DNA of 64,000 bases from Spirochaetota bacterium (GCA_022703505.1 JAKLDN010000007.1:163933-227932); one strand, 5' to 3'; shown: positions 27,720 through 38,635, counted from the stretch's first letter. Made by a program: numbers and translations. The notes: generated by a model not told the origin, from the letters alone.

Positions 27720-29360
27720 ATGTTCCTGCCCCGCCTGGACCGGTTGTCCCGGGAGCCCCTGGCCCGACAGTTGGCGGATCGGATCCTGGAGGGCATCGAA
27801 ACCGGGGCCCTGGCCGCGGGGGACGCCCTGCCCTCGACCCGGCGCATGGCGGACTGGGTCGGGGTCTCCCGGTTCACGGTGGAGCGGGCCTACGACGAGC
27901 TCTGGGCCCAGGGCTACGTGGAGGCCCGGAGCGGCTCCTACACCCGTGTCCGCGCCCGGCCTCCCCGCAGAGCCCGGGCGGAAGGGTCCGGGACGGTGCG
28001 ACCGGAACCCGCCGGGATCCGTCTTAAAAACGCCCCTGCATCCCTCCGCCCCGAAGACCGGATCGGTCCCGCCGCGGCGGCCGCCCTGGCCCAGAGGGAG
28101 CGGATGCGGTCCGCGTACCTGGGTTCGGCGGCCGTCACCGCGTCGCCGCCCCGGTCCCGTTCAGGCTCGCCCTCGGGATCCCGCATCGCCTCCGCCTCGT
28201 CCGCTGGGCCTGTCCATCCGGATCGGACGGTCATCGATTTTTATTCCTTCCACCCGGACTCCCGGCTCTTTCCCTCGGAGTCCTTCAAGCGGGCAGCGGC
28301 GGAGGCCCTGCGTTCCGATCCGGGATCCGCCCTGTCCTACGGGAATCCCGCGGGGCATCCCGCCCTCCGGGAACGGATCGCCAAGCGGATGCGGGAGCAC
28401 GGGATCGATGCGGGTCCGGACAACGTCCTGGTGACCGAGGGGGCCCTCCACGCGGTGGACCTGGCCGGCCGCCTCCTGGCGGCCCCGGGACGCTCGGCCC
28501 TCTGCGAGGACCCGACCTACCCGGGGGCCCTGGCCGCCTTCGGGGCCTCGGGTCTCCGGCCCCTGCCGGTGCCGGACGACGATAAGGGGATGGATCCCGC
28601 CGCCCTCCGCGCCGCTCTTGACCGGGAAGGCCGGGACGCAGCCTTCGTCTACCTCATGCCCTCCTTCCGGAACCCCACGGGCAGACTCACGGGCCAGCGC
28701 CGACGGGAGGAACTGCTCTCGGCCTGCCTGGAGGCGAGGGTGCCGATCCTGGAGGACGGCTTCGAGGAGGAGCTGGGCTTCCTGGGAAACGCCGTGCGGC
28801 CCCTGGCCTCCATGGATCCCGGCGCCGCGGTCCTCTACGTGGGGACCCTGTCAAAGTCCCTCTTCCCGGGGATCCGCCTGGGCTGGATCGCCGCCTCGGA
28901 GGAGTGGATCCGGCCCCTGACCGCCCTGCGGGCCGCGACCAGCCTGGGGGGGAACATGATGGCCCAGGCGGCAGCCGCGGCTTTCTGGGACTCCGGGGCC
29001 TACGCCACCCACCTGCGCCGGGTATGCCGGGCTTTCTCCCGCCGTCTCCGGGCCGCCCAGGCGGCCGCGGCTCGGCACCTGCCGGCGAGTGCCCGGCTCG
29101 CGGAAGCCGGAGGAGGCTACCTCCTCTGGGTGCGCCTCCCGGGAGGCCCCGGGCCGGAAGCCGCCCGGATCGAGTCCGAGGTGATGGAGGCCTGCCGCCG
29201 GGAGGGGGTGGCCGCGGCCCCGGGCTCGCCTTTCTACGCGGGGACTTCACCGGGCCCCGCCCTGCGGCTGTGCATCGCCGGTCTCGCGGAGTCCGAGATC
29301 GAGGAGGGCTTCCGCCGCCTCGGCGCCGCGTTGGTAAAGGTTTTCCGGACAGAGAGTTAA
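27720..29360 (+). CDS. MocR-type transcription factor (GntR HTH plus aminotransferase)
   Basis: A 546-residue fusion. Residues 1-75 form a GntR winged helix (PLARQLADRILEGIETGALA, PSTRRMADWVGVSRFTVERAYDEL). A long, low-complexity, Arg/Ala/Pro-rich linker of about 110 residues follows, longer than usual for MocR proteins. Then comes an aminotransferase domain with VTEGALHAVDLAGRLL, MPSFRNPTGRLTGQRR and GTLSKSLFPGIRLGWIA, which keeps the PLP Lys. Such proteins sense an amino compound or PLP and control neighbouring genes, here most likely the upstream aminotransferase gene. Confidence 0.86.
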   Translation: MFLPRLDRLSREPLARQLADRILEGIETGALAAGDALPSTRRMADWVGVSRFTVERAYDELWAQGYVEARSGSYTRVRARPPRRARAEGSGTVRPEPAGIRLKNAPASLRPEDRIGPAAAAALAQRERMRSAYLGSAAVTASPPRSRSGSPSGSRIASASSAGPVHPDRTVIDFYSFHPDSRLFPSESFKRAAAEALRSDPGSALSYGNPAGHPALRERIAKRMREHGIDAGPDNVLVTEGALHAVDLAGRLLAAPGRSALCEDPTYPGALAAFGASGLRPLPVPDDDKGMDPAALRAALDREGRDAAFVYLMPSFRNPTGRLTGQRRREELLSACLEARVPILEDGFEEELGFLGNAVRPLASMDPGAAVLYVGTLSKSLFPGIRLGWIAASEEWIRPLTALRAATSLGGNMMAQAAAAAFWDSGAYATHLRRVCRAFSRRLRAAQAAAARHLPASARLAEAGGGYLLWVRLPGGPGPEAARIESEVMEACRREGVAAAPGSPFYAGTSPGPALRLCIAGLAESEIEEGFRRLGAALVKVFRTES

Positions 29361-29511
29361 CAAGATGGACAAGATTTGGATAGATGAACAAGATGGAGCT
29401 ATGGGATCAGGAGAGTTCTGATCATTGAAAAGGATTGTTCCTGCTTATTCCTATTCTCTACTTCTTCATTATCTTGTTCATCTCGTCTTCATCCTGTCCA
29501 TCCTGTTGGAC
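29361..29511. repeat. GACAGGAT palindromic element 4
   Basis: About 150 bp between the convergent MocR gene and the next gene. The left side has GATGGACAAGAT and GATGAACAAGAT units; the right side has their complements ending in ATCCTGTCCATCCTGTTGG. It carries no gene. Confidence 0.75.
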
Positions 29512-29524
29512 CTGTCCGGAAACC

Positions 29525-29983
29525 TCACGTGGTGGTCAGCTTCCCAGCATCTATCTCATTGAGGAAAATCCTGTCGTACCGGCCCGAGTGGGTGGCCGTA
29601 GGGAGGCCGGGGGCCAGGGTTTCCTGGAAGAAAAAAAGGACGTCCTCCATGTCGGAGTTGGACTCGGACAGGGAGTAGCGGAAGTAGATCTCGTCCTTGT
29701 GGTCCCGGAGGACGGCCAGGCGCACGGGGTCCTTTTCCAGGTCCGGGTCGATCCGCTCCCTCATCAGGGACCGCAGGCCCCCGTACCAGGACCGGGCTAC
29801 GCAGAACTGGTTGAGCTTGCCGCCCTTGTCCTTCCAGTAGAGCTCCGCGACCCCGCCCATGGCGGGCACCCCGGTGTGGATGGCGTACTTTTCCGCCCGG
29901 ACGAAGGGCGACCAGCGCACTGTGAAGTAGGCGTCCCGTCCCCGGACGAGCTTGGAAATTTCCCACCGCATCAGCCTGAACAT
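29525..29983 (-). CDS. Hypothetical protein
   Basis: A 152-residue protein of unknown function. I start at MFRLMRWEISKLVRGRDAYF because the upstream 42 codons lie over two GC-rich hairpins and look non-coding. The sequence is mixed alpha/beta, mostly charged (SPFVRAEKYAIHTGVP, VAELYWKDKGGKLNQFCV), with no signal peptide or membrane segment. It is transcribed away from pyrG, with about 165 bp between. No family was recognised. Confidence 0.55.
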   Translation of the reverse strand: MFRLMRWEISKLVRGRDAYFTVRWSPFVRAEKYAIHTGVPAMGGVAELYWKDKGGKLNQFCVARSWYGGLRSLMRERIDPDLEKDPVRLAVLRDHKDEIYFRYSLSESNSDMEDVLFFFQETLAPGLPTATHSGRYDRIFLNEIDAGKLTTT

Positions 29984-30000
29984 CCTCCGATTCCTGAAGC

Positions 30001-30054
30001 CGGTTCCGGGGCGAAGTCCCGGAACCGAACCGCGGGCCGGCCGCGCAGGCCCGC
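30001..30054. repeat. Two tandem perfect hairpins upstream of pyrG
   Basis: Hairpin one has a 10-bp stem (CGGTTCCGGG, loop of 7). Hairpin two has a 7-bp stem (GCGGGCC ... GGCCCGC at 30032-30054). They lie in the intergenic space between divergent genes and have no T-run. Confidence 0.75.
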
Positions 30055-30149
30055 GCCCCATGCGGGGCATGGTACACCAAGCCGGCGGTCCGTGTACACG
30101 AGCCGGCACCGCTTCTCACTCCCTCCCCCGCCGGGTATAATGGAATTCC

Positions 30150-31746
<1,597 letters not shown>

Positions 31747-31760
<14 letters not shown>

Positions 31761-32385
31761 GACGGCTCCCGGGGGGCCGCGTCCCGGATCCGCGGCGCGC
31801 CGCCCCGGATCCTCCACGGCCCCGGTCGCAGCCCCTCCGGCCGCCGCGCTCTGCGCAGTCCTGGCCGCGGCCTTCCTCGTCTCGGCCTGCAGCTTCGACT
31901 ACGGCCAGGCCCTGGCGGAGGACCTGGCGGAGCGCACCCCCAACGCCGTATTCACGGGCTTCACCCACACCGTGGTCCAGGACAACCGGCCCATCCTCAG
32001 GATCGAGGCCGCCCGGGCGGAGATCTTCGACCGGAAAAGCCTGGTGCGGCTCTCGGACGTCTCCTTCACGGAGATGCGGGACGGCCGGGTCCTGGCCTAC
32101 GGCTCCGCGGACGGGGCCTCGCTCCGGACGGACACGGAGGATGCCGAGTTTTTCGGTTCCGTGAGCCTCCGCTCCGAGGAGGAGGGCGTCTCCATCCGCA
32201 CGGCCTACCTTTCCTGGAACGCCTCGGACAGGGTCCTCTCGGGCCCGGAGGACGGGGAGACCGGGATCGAACGGGACGACGGCTCCTTCCTCCGGGGCTC
32301 GGGCTTCCGGGCCGACGCCCGGCGCAAGGGCATCTCCTTTTCCGGAAAAACCGAAGGTCTCCTGGTCCGGGAGGCCGGGGAATGA
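31747..32385 (+). CDS. lptC: LptC-like lipoprotein
   Basis: Predicted inner-membrane LPS-transport partner. From the ATG at 31747 the protein has 212 residues. A basic, Pro/Arg-rich leader is followed by a hydrophobic segment ending in the lipobox-like LVSACS. The periplasmic part has the OstA-type repeated strands seen in LptC (ARAEIFDRKSLVRLSDVSF, AEFFGSVSLRSEEEGVSI, RVLSGPE). Assignment rests on this and on the following lptA and lptB genes. Its stop overlaps the lptA start (ATGA). The true start could be slightly downstream. Confidence 0.72.
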
Positions 32386-33071
32386 GGGGCTCCGTCGGCC
32401 GCGCCGTCCTCGCCCGGATCCCGCCGCGGATCCTCGCCCTGGCCCTCCTTGCGTGCTCGGTCCCGGGCTTCGGGGCGGAGACCTTCCGGTTTTCCGCGGA
32501 CCGCATGGAGAGCGTCATCGCCGAGGGCCGGGAGCGCGCCCTCCTCTCGGGCAACGCCCGACTGGCCGCCGACGACCTCACGATCACCGCGGACGTCATC
32601 GAGCTGTCCGGCAAGGATTGGCGCTGGGCCCGCTGTTCCGGCAGGGTGAGCGCCTCCGACGAGACCCAGGGCATCCGGCTGACCACGGAGGTCCTGGTCT
32701 ACGACCGCCAGACCCGGATCAGCCGCCTGGAGGGGGACTCCGTCCTGGAGGACTCCAGGAACCGGGTGGTCCTCAAGGCCTACTGGATGGAACACGACGA
32801 CGAACGGAAGACGGTCACCGCCCGGGTGGGGGTGCGGGTCTTCAAGGACTCGACCTCCGCCCGCGCGGCCTCCCTGACCTACCGCCGGGACGAGCAGAGC
32901 CTGGAGCTTTCGGGTTCCGCACGGGTCCTCCGGGACGGGGACGAGTACCGGGCCGAGCGCATCGTGATGGACCTGGAGACCGACGAGATCGTCCTGTCCG
33001 GAGGGGTCTCGGGCACGGTGATCAAGAAGAAGAAGCCCGAGGAGGCGAACCCCGGGGAGACCTCCCCGTGA
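32382..33071 (+). CDS. lptA: LptA/OstA-family periplasmic protein
   Basis: A 229-residue secreted protein. A signal peptide (LALALLACSVPGFGA) is followed by OstA-like beta-jellyroll repeats: FRFSADRMESVIAEGRERALLSGNARL, TADVIELSG, TTEVLVYDRQTRISRLEGDSVLED. It would bridge lipid transport between the inner- and outer-membrane machines. Whether this organism makes LPS is not shown by the window; some spirochaetes keep the genes and export another glycolipid. It lies between lptC and lptB with 4-bp overlaps at both ends. Confidence 0.82.
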   Translation: MRGSVGRAVLARIPPRILALALLACSVPGFGAETFRFSADRMESVIAEGRERALLSGNARLAADDLTITADVIELSGKDWRWARCSGRVSASDETQGIRLTTEVLVYDRQTRISRLEGDSVLEDSRNRVVLKAYWMEHDDERKTVTARVGVRVFKDSTSARAASLTYRRDEQSLELSGSARVLRDGDEYRAERIVMDLETDEIVLSGGVSGTVIKKKKPEEANPGETSP

Positions 33072-33811
33072 GCGCTCCCGCGGAGAGCCACGTCCTGGAG
33101 GCCCGGGGCATCGTCAAGCGCTTCGGCCGCAAGACCGTCATCCGGGGGGTGGGTTTTTCCATGCGCTCCGGCGAGGTGGTGGGGCTCCTGGGTCCCAACG
33201 GGGCCGGGAAGACCACGGTGTTCTACACCATCCTGGGTTTCCTCAAGCCCGACCAGGGGGCCGTGATCCTGGACGACCGGGACATCACCCGCCTGCCCAT
33301 GTACCGGAGGGCCCGGCTGGGGGTCTCCTACCTCCCCCAGGAGCCTTCCATCTTCCGGCGCATGACCGTGGAGAAGAACGTATGGGCCATCCTGGAGACC
33401 CGGGACGACCTGAGCCTCGAGGAGAAGAAGGAGCGTCTGGAGGCCCTGCTCTCGGAGTTCGGCATCCAAGACATCCGGGCGCAGCCCGCCTACACCCTCT
33501 CCGGCGGGGAGCGCCGGCGCACCGAGATAGCCCGGTCCCTGGCCGTGGAGCCCAAGTTCCTGCTTCTGGACGAACCCTTCGCGGGGATCGATCCCATCGC
33601 GGTCCACGAGATCAAGGCCATCGTCCGCAGGCTCGCGGACCGCGGGATCGGCGTGCTCATCACGGACCACAACGTCCGGGACACCCTGGAGATCACCCAT
33701 CGGGCCTACGTCATCAACCTGGGGGAGATCCTGGTTTCCGGAGACCGCCAGGCCATCCTGGACTCCGAGGTCGCCCGGAAGATCTACCTTGGAGAAGAAT
33801 TCCGAATGTAG
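33068..33811 (+). CDS. lptB: LptB-like ABC transporter ATPase
   Basis: A 247-residue ATPase that powers lipid extraction from the inner membrane. The start is a GTG overlapping the lptA stop. The Walker A (GLLGPNGAGKTTVFYTILG), Q-loop (YLPQEPSIFRRMTVEKNV), signature (YTLSGGERRRTEIARSL), Walker B (FLLLDEPFAGIDP) and switch His (VLITDHNVRDTLEI) are all intact and in LptB style. The membrane subunits LptF/LptG are not in the window. Confidence 0.92.
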   Translation: MSAPAESHVLEARGIVKRFGRKTVIRGVGFSMRSGEVVGLLGPNGAGKTTVFYTILGFLKPDQGAVILDDRDITRLPMYRRARLGVSYLPQEPSIFRRMTVEKNVWAILETRDDLSLEEKKERLEALLSEFGIQDIRAQPAYTLSGGERRRTEIARSLAVEPKFLLLDEPFAGIDPIAVHEIKAIVRRLADRGIGVLITDHNVRDTLEITHRAYVINLGEILVSGDRQAILDSEVARKIYLGEEFRM

Positions 33812-33835
33812 AACTAGCCTGGAATCGGAGAATCG

Positions 33836-33967
33836 GACAGGATGAACAGGATTCGGGAAGGATGAACAAGATAAAGCCATATATAGAAAAGATATAGTAA
33901 TTCACATTCGCCTTCCTTTCCCCATCTCTTATCTTGTAAATCCTTTTTTCTCCTGTCCATCCTGTCT
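33836..33967. repeat. GACAGGAT palindromic element 5
   Basis: The left arm GACAGGATGAACAGGAT and the right arm CTGTCCATCCTGTC flank an AT-rich centre. A second arm type, TCTCCGTGCCCTCCGTGG, follows at about 33987-34004. The rest of the gap to 34132 has no supported gene. Confidence 0.8.
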
Positions 33968-34132
33968 AGCATTTCCTGAATACTGATTCTCCGTGCCCTC
34001 CGTGGTAAGGTTCGATAAAGGCAAGGGGGATGACACACCCGGGCGGGTTCGGTATACTAATTCCCGTAGATTCTCCAATCTGTCCGCCCCAGACGCCGTC
34101 CGGACCCCCGGTCCCCGGTTTTTCCGTTTGAG

Positions 34133-34161
34133 TTGACGGCTCGGTGGGTGTATGCTACATT
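34133..34161 (+). promoter_or_regulatory. Putative sigma70 promoter of tatD
   Basis: TTGACG at 34133, 17-bp spacer, TACATT at 34156. It starts a transcript about 50 bp before the tatD ATG. Confidence 0.5.
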
Positions 34162-34215
34162 CTATCCACGTCCTCCTAGAGGATGCCTCATTTCCTTATC
34201 CCGATTGGAAGCCGA

Positions 34216-34986
34216 ATGCAGTACTTCGACACTCATGCCCATATCGGGCTCATCTTCGATGACCCGATAGACCAGCTCCTCGTCTGTCAGCAGGCCAAGC
34301 AGGCCGGGGTGACCCGGCTCATCAGCATATGCAACAGTCTCATCGACTTCGCCCAGGTCTACGAGAACCTGAAGACCGCGGAGCACGTCTACCACGCCGT
34401 GGGGGTTTCCCCGTCGGAGGTGACCACTCCGGGCAAGGACTGGCGCCACCGGATCGACGAGGGCGTCAAGCTCCCGCGCGTCGTCGCGATCGGGGAGATC
34501 GGCCTGGACTACCACCACAAGTTCGGGGACCGGAAGAGCCAGATCGAGCTCTTCATCGAGCAGCTCGAGATCGCCGCGCGGTACGACCTGCCGGTCATCA
34601 TCCACAACCGGGAGGCCGGCAAGGACGTCCTGGACGTGCTCAAGGACCGCCTTCCGCCCGCCGGTGGCGTGCTCCACTGCTACTCCGAGGACGCCGAGTA
34701 CGCGATGCGGGCGATGGACCTCAACCTCTACTTCTCCTTCGCCGGCAACCTGACCTACCGGAACGCGCGCAACCTGCACGACACGGTCCGGGTCCTGCCC
34801 CTGGAGCGGATCCTGGTGGAGTCTGAGGCCCCCTTCATGGTGCCCGCGGAGTTCCGGGGCAAGCGGAACAAGCCGGAGTACCTGCCCTCCACGGTGGACT
34901 TCCTGGCGGAGCTCCTGGACATCGCGGTGGAGGACGTGGCCCAGGCCACCTTCGACAACGCCAGCCGCTTCTTCAAGCTGGCATAG
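34216..34986 (+). CDS. TatD-family metal-dependent hydrolase
   Basis: A 256-residue TIM-barrel hydrolase. Metal ligands are seen as FDTHAHIG near residue 6, EIGLDYHHKFG, PVIIHNREAG and VLHCYSED. At the last position most TatD proteins have a TD(S/A)P motif; this one reads VESEAPFM, so Glu replaces the Asp. Family members are 3'-5' DNases or D-aminoacyl-tRNA deacylase-like enzymes. I prefer the ATG at 34216, after GGAAG, over the one at 34183, which sits too close to its ribosome site. Confidence 0.88.
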   Translation: MQYFDTHAHIGLIFDDPIDQLLVCQQAKQAGVTRLISICNSLIDFAQVYENLKTAEHVYHAVGVSPSEVTTPGKDWRHRIDEGVKLPRVVAIGEIGLDYHHKFGDRKSQIELFIEQLEIAARYDLPVIIHNREAGKDVLDVLKDRLPPAGGVLHCYSEDAEYAMRAMDLNLYFSFAGNLTYRNARNLHDTVRVLPLERILVESEAPFMVPAEFRGKRNKPEYLPSTVDFLAELLDIAVEDVAQATFDNASRFFKLA

Positions 34987-34991
34987 GCATT

Positions 34992-35207
34992 CAGGAATCA
35001 CCACGGAGATCACGGAGCACACGGAGAAGAGAGAGGATCGGAGAAGAGAGACAGGATAAAAAGGATAGGGAACGGATCAACAGGATAGAGGTTGAGAACG
35101 GAACTTCCATTTCTATTCTCCATCCTGTTTATCCATCTAAATCCTGTTCATCCTGTCTTTCCTCTCCTGGAAGGCTGTTTTCTCCGTCCTCTCCGTGATT
35201 CATTCCT
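34992..35207. repeat. Nested palindromic element 6
   Basis: Outer arms at 34992-35026 and 35180-35207 are of the CACGGAGATCACGGAG type. They enclose inner GACAGGAT arms at about 35049-35158. The whole 216-bp gap between tatD and the dus gene is this element, with no gene inside. Confidence 0.8.
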
Positions 35208-35211
35208 GTCA

Positions 35212-36222
35212 ATGTCCTGCTCCGAGGAGAACGAGATCCTGAGCGCATCCCTGTATCATCCCGTGACGGTCGGGACGGCGGTCCTGCCCGGAAACCTCTT
35301 CCTGGCCCCCGTGGCGGGCTACTCCGACGCCGCCTTCCGCTCCGTCTGCGCGGAGCACGGCTGCGACCTGGCCTACACGGAGATGGTCAGCTCGGAGGCC
35401 CTGATCCGGGGCCACCGGGCTACACGGACCCTCCTGGCCCGGGGCGAATCCGAGCGGCAGTACGCGGTCCAGATCTTCGGGGCGGATCCCCGATCCATGG
35501 CCCGGGCCGCGGAGCTCCTCGCGCCCTTCCATCCGACCCTGGTGGACATCAACTGCGGGTGCCCGGTGCCAAAGATCGTACGGGCCGGGGCGGGCTCGGC
35601 CCTCCTGCGGGATCCCGGCCGCCTGGCCGAGATCGTCCGCGCGGTGTGCTCCTCCTCCCCCGCCCCGGTCACGGTCAAGATCCGCCTGGGCTGGGACGAG
35701 GGGAGCGTGAACTTCCTCGAGACCGCGGCGGCTGCCGTGGAGGCCGGGGCCTCCGCGGTGACCCTGCACGCCCGCACCCGGGCCCAGGGCTATTCGGGGA
35801 AGGCGGATTGGCCCGCACTTGCCCGGCTCAAGTCGTCCCTCTCGGTGCCGGTTTTCGGCAGCGGGGACGTCTTCCGGCCCGGGGACGCCCGGCGCATGAT
35901 CGAGGAGACCGGCGTGGACGGGGTCATGATCGCCCGGGGGGCCATGGGGAACCCCTTCATCTTCCGGCAGGCCCGGGAGGTCCTGGAAGGCCGGGAACCC
36001 GGGGAGCCGTCCCCGGCGGAGCGGGCGGCCGCGGCGCGCCGCCACCTGACCCTGGCGGTGGAGTACCTCGGGGAGCGGACCGCCTGCGTGGAGTTCCGCA
36101 AGCAGATGTGCGCCTACACCAAGGGCGTCCGGGGCGGCGCGGAGCTTCGGGCGGCCGCGGTCAAGTGCTCCACCGCGGCGGAGTACGAAGACGTCTTCCG
36201 GCTCTGGGATTCCTGCGCCTGA
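35212..36222 (+). CDS. dus: tRNA-dihydrouridine synthase
   Basis: FMN enzyme reducing uridines in the tRNA D-loop. The product from the ATG at 35212 is 336 residues; the open frame upstream lies in the repeat. FLAPVAGYSDAAFRSVC is the FMN phosphate site, VDINCGCPVPKIV has the catalytic Cys, VTVKIRLGWDEGSVNF and TLHARTRAQGYSGKADW follow, and GSGDVFRP and IARGAMGNPFIF close the barrel. The C-terminal RKQMCAYTKGVRGG helix domain is of the DusB kind, the group most likely here. Confidence 0.9.
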   Translation: MSCSEENEILSASLYHPVTVGTAVLPGNLFLAPVAGYSDAAFRSVCAEHGCDLAYTEMVSSEALIRGHRATRTLLARGESERQYAVQIFGADPRSMARAAELLAPFHPTLVDINCGCPVPKIVRAGAGSALLRDPGRLAEIVRAVCSSSPAPVTVKIRLGWDEGSVNFLETAAAAVEAGASAVTLHARTRAQGYSGKADWPALARLKSSLSVPVFGSGDVFRPGDARRMIEETGVDGVMIARGAMGNPFIFRQAREVLEGREPGEPSPAERAAAARRHLTLAVEYLGERTACVEFRKQMCAYTKGVRGGAELRAAAVKCSTAAEYEDVFRLWDSCA

Positions 36223-36234
36223 GGGAGCCCCGGT

Positions 36235-37482
36235 TCAGGTGCCGGCGGTCTGCCTCTTCCACTGGTCCATCCGCCTCCTCAGGTCCGATTTGGGATCGAA
36301 GTCCGGGGACAGGGTCCCGGTGGCGTTGATCAGGAAGGGCTTCAGCACCCGTCCGGCCAGATCGGTCCAGTCCGCGGGGAGGGTCGGCGGGGCCTCGATG
36401 TACTCCGGCGGAGGCAGGTGCCCGAGCAGGGAAGGGTAGAAGACCGGAAGGACCTTCTCGTTCACCGACCGTATCGAGGAGAAGCCCCCCGCGATCCCGA
36501 AGATCGTCTCGCTGGTGCGCAGGGACCGGGTCTTCTCCAGCAGGTACCGCTGGGTCTCCTCCCGGAAGAACCACTTCAGGAAGGATTCCGCGGCGGCCCG
36601 TCCCTTCCCGCGCCTCAGGATCCCCGCGTACAGGGCCTCCTCCAGGACGGGGATGGCGGTCTCCCGGGCGATCCACCGGTACTCCAGGGCCGCCCTCCTC
36701 TCCTCGGACAGGAGGAAGAACTGGGACGAATCCATGTAGGCGAAGGCGATCCGTCCCTCCTGGACCGACAGGTTGCGGGGCAGGTAGAGGTACTTGAACT
36801 GGAAGTCGTCCTCGTCGGCGGCGGACCGGTTCACCTCCGAGGACCAGGCCCGGAGCCTCTCGAGGGACGCGGACAGGCCCTCGTCGTTCCACGACAGGGG
36901 GGAACCCTCCCGGAAGGCGGCGCCGGACATCCGTGCGAACAGGAGGAGGAAGTCCGGGTCCCAGCGCGGGGAGAAGCCCATCCGGACGAAGGCCGATCCG
37001 GCCAGCTGGTTCCTCGCCGCGGCGGCGGAGCGGATCTCCTCCAGGGAGATCACGAAGTTGTCCTTCCCGGGCGAGGCCTCCCCGCGCCGCCACGCCACCA
37101 GGGGCATGTTGAAGGATACGGGCAGGAGGAGTTGGCGGCCGTCGAATTCCCCTCGCTGCAAAAGCCCCTGGTAGACCCCGGAGGGGTTCACGATGAGCTC
37201 CCGGAATAGGTAGTCCAGGTTCACGAACCGGGACCGGGCCTGGTCGTTGGCCAGGAAACGGCCGACCGCCAGGGCCGGGGGGTTCTCGGCCTCCTGGGCC
37301 AGGGCCTTGGGCACGTTGGGGCGGAACTGGAGCTCCAGGCGGTACCGGTCCTGGGAGGCGTTGTAGGTATCCACGTAGAAGGCGAACTCCGGGGAATCGG
37401 TCATGATCACCGCGGAGTTGGGGTCCCGGGAACAGGAGGCCAGGGCCAGGGCGGCGGCTGCCGCGAGGGCTAGACGGGTCAT
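36235..37482 (-). CDS. Substrate-binding-like lipoprotein
   Basis: A 415-residue lipoprotein with signal segment LALAAAAALALASC (lipobox LASC). The fold signs are those of ABC-type extracellular solute-binding proteins for sugars: an early DSPEFAFYVDTYNASQ strand-helix, LLPVSFNMPLVAWRRGEAS, WDPDFLLLFARMSG and a late AAESFLKWFFREETQRYLLE helix. No permease genes are adjacent, so the ligand and transporter are unknown. Start is the ATG at 37482. It converges with the dus gene. Confidence 0.72.
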   Translation of the reverse strand: MTRLALAAAAALALASCSRDPNSAVIMTDSPEFAFYVDTYNASQDRYRLELQFRPNVPKALAQEAENPPALAVGRFLANDQARSRFVNLDYLFRELIVNPSGVYQGLLQRGEFDGRQLLLPVSFNMPLVAWRRGEASPGKDNFVISLEEIRSAAAARNQLAGSAFVRMGFSPRWDPDFLLLFARMSGAAFREGSPLSWNDEGLSASLERLRAWSSEVNRSAADEDDFQFKYLYLPRNLSVQEGRIAFAYMDSSQFFLLSEERRAALEYRWIARETAIPVLEEALYAGILRRGKGRAAAESFLKWFFREETQRYLLEKTRSLRTSETIFGIAGGFSSIRSVNEKVLPVFYPSLLGHLPPPEYIEAPPTLPADWTDLAGRVLKPFLINATGTLSPDFDPKSDLRRRMDQWKRQTAGT

Positions 37483-37587
37483 GGTTACACGGTACCGGAA
37501 AGGGGCCTTCCGTTCAAGCCGAACGGGCCCGGTCGCGGATTCCCGGGCGCCGGAGACGCGGCCCGCACGGTCGGGGTAGAATGGGCC

Positions 37588-38553
37588 ATGCCGATCCCCC
37601 CGGGTCTGCCGTACCACGGCCGCTGGAACCGCTACTCTTCCTGGCTCCGCGCACGGTACGGAGGCCCGACGGCCCGGGTGCCCGTGGACGGGGGCTTCTC
37701 CTGCCCCAACCGCCGCCCCGACGGGTCGGGGGGTTGCTCCTTCTGCGATTCCGACGGCTCCCGTTCCCCCGTACTCGGCTCCGCGGGGAGCGTCGCGGAG
37801 CAGGCGGACCAGGCCGCCTCCTTCCAGCGTGCCCGGTACGGGGCGGAGAACCTGCTCCTTTACTTCCAGGCCTTCACCTCCACCCACGCCCCCCCGGCCC
37901 GGCTCCGGGAGCTCTACGACGCGGCCCTGGCCCGGGCTCCCTTCCGGGGGCTCATCGTCGCGACCCGGCCGGACTGCCTGGACTCGGAGAAGGCGGGGCT
38001 CCTGGCCTCCTACCGGGCCCGGGGCCTGGACGTCTGGGTCGAGCTGGGGCTGCAGAGCTCGAACGACGCGACCCTGGCCCGGATCCGGAGGGGGCACGGA
38101 ACCGCGGACTTCACGGCAGCCCGCAACCTGCTCCGGGACCTGGGAATCCCGGTCTCCGCCCACGTGGTCTTCGGCCTTCCCGGGGAGTCCGAGGCGGACA
38201 TGCTCGGCACGGTGCGGTACCTGGCGGACCTGGACATCGAGGGGATCAAGATCCACGACCTGCACATCCCCTTCGGCTGCGGCCTCTACCGGGAGGCCCT
38301 GGAGGGCGAGCTCGTCCTCCTTTCCCCCCGGCGACACCGGGATCTCTGCGTCCGGGCCCTGGAGATCCTGCCGCCGGAAACCGTGATCCAGCGCCTCTCC
38401 ACGGACACCCCCCCGGAACGCCGCGCCCTGCCCCGCAGGGCGATCGAGAAGGCGGGCTTCCTCCGGGACCTGGACGCGGAGCTGGACCGCCGGGATACCT
38501 GGCAGGGCAGGCTATATGGGGCAGGGGCGGCTAAGGCGGCGACCTCTATATAA
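37588..38553 (+). CDS. Radical SAM protein, YhcC/TIGR01212 type
   Basis: A 321-residue radical SAM protein. The start RWNRYSSWLRARYGGPTARV and the cluster motif SCPNRRPDGSGGCSFC (Cys-x11-Cys-x2-Cys, a spacing wider than the usual Cx3Cx2C) match the YhcC group, as do YFQAFTSTHAP, VELGLQSSNDATL and HVVFGLPGESEADML. The reaction is not firmly known for the family. It is divergent from the lipoprotein gene at 36.2 kb, with about 105 bp between. Confidence 0.85.
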   Translation: MPIPPGLPYHGRWNRYSSWLRARYGGPTARVPVDGGFSCPNRRPDGSGGCSFCDSDGSRSPVLGSAGSVAEQADQAASFQRARYGAENLLLYFQAFTSTHAPPARLRELYDAALARAPFRGLIVATRPDCLDSEKAGLLASYRARGLDVWVELGLQSSNDATLARIRRGHGTADFTAARNLLRDLGIPVSAHVVFGLPGESEADMLGTVRYLADLDIEGIKIHDLHIPFGCGLYREALEGELVLLSPRRHRDLCVRALEILPPETVIQRLSTDTPPERRALPRRAIEKAGFLRDLDAELDRRDTWQGRLYGAGAAKAATSI

Positions 38554-38635
38554 GTCCAATTTCGTAAGAAAATTCATTCCCGGGGTAAGTTCGCTCTTCA
38601 CGCCCGGGCGGATAGCCGCTATACTATGCCTCGCC

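Noticed and set aside
28021..28230. Frameshift or gene boundary in the MocR linker
   Set aside because: The linker is unusual and long, but the frame is open throughout and both flanking domains are complete, so a single fusion protein is the simpler reading.
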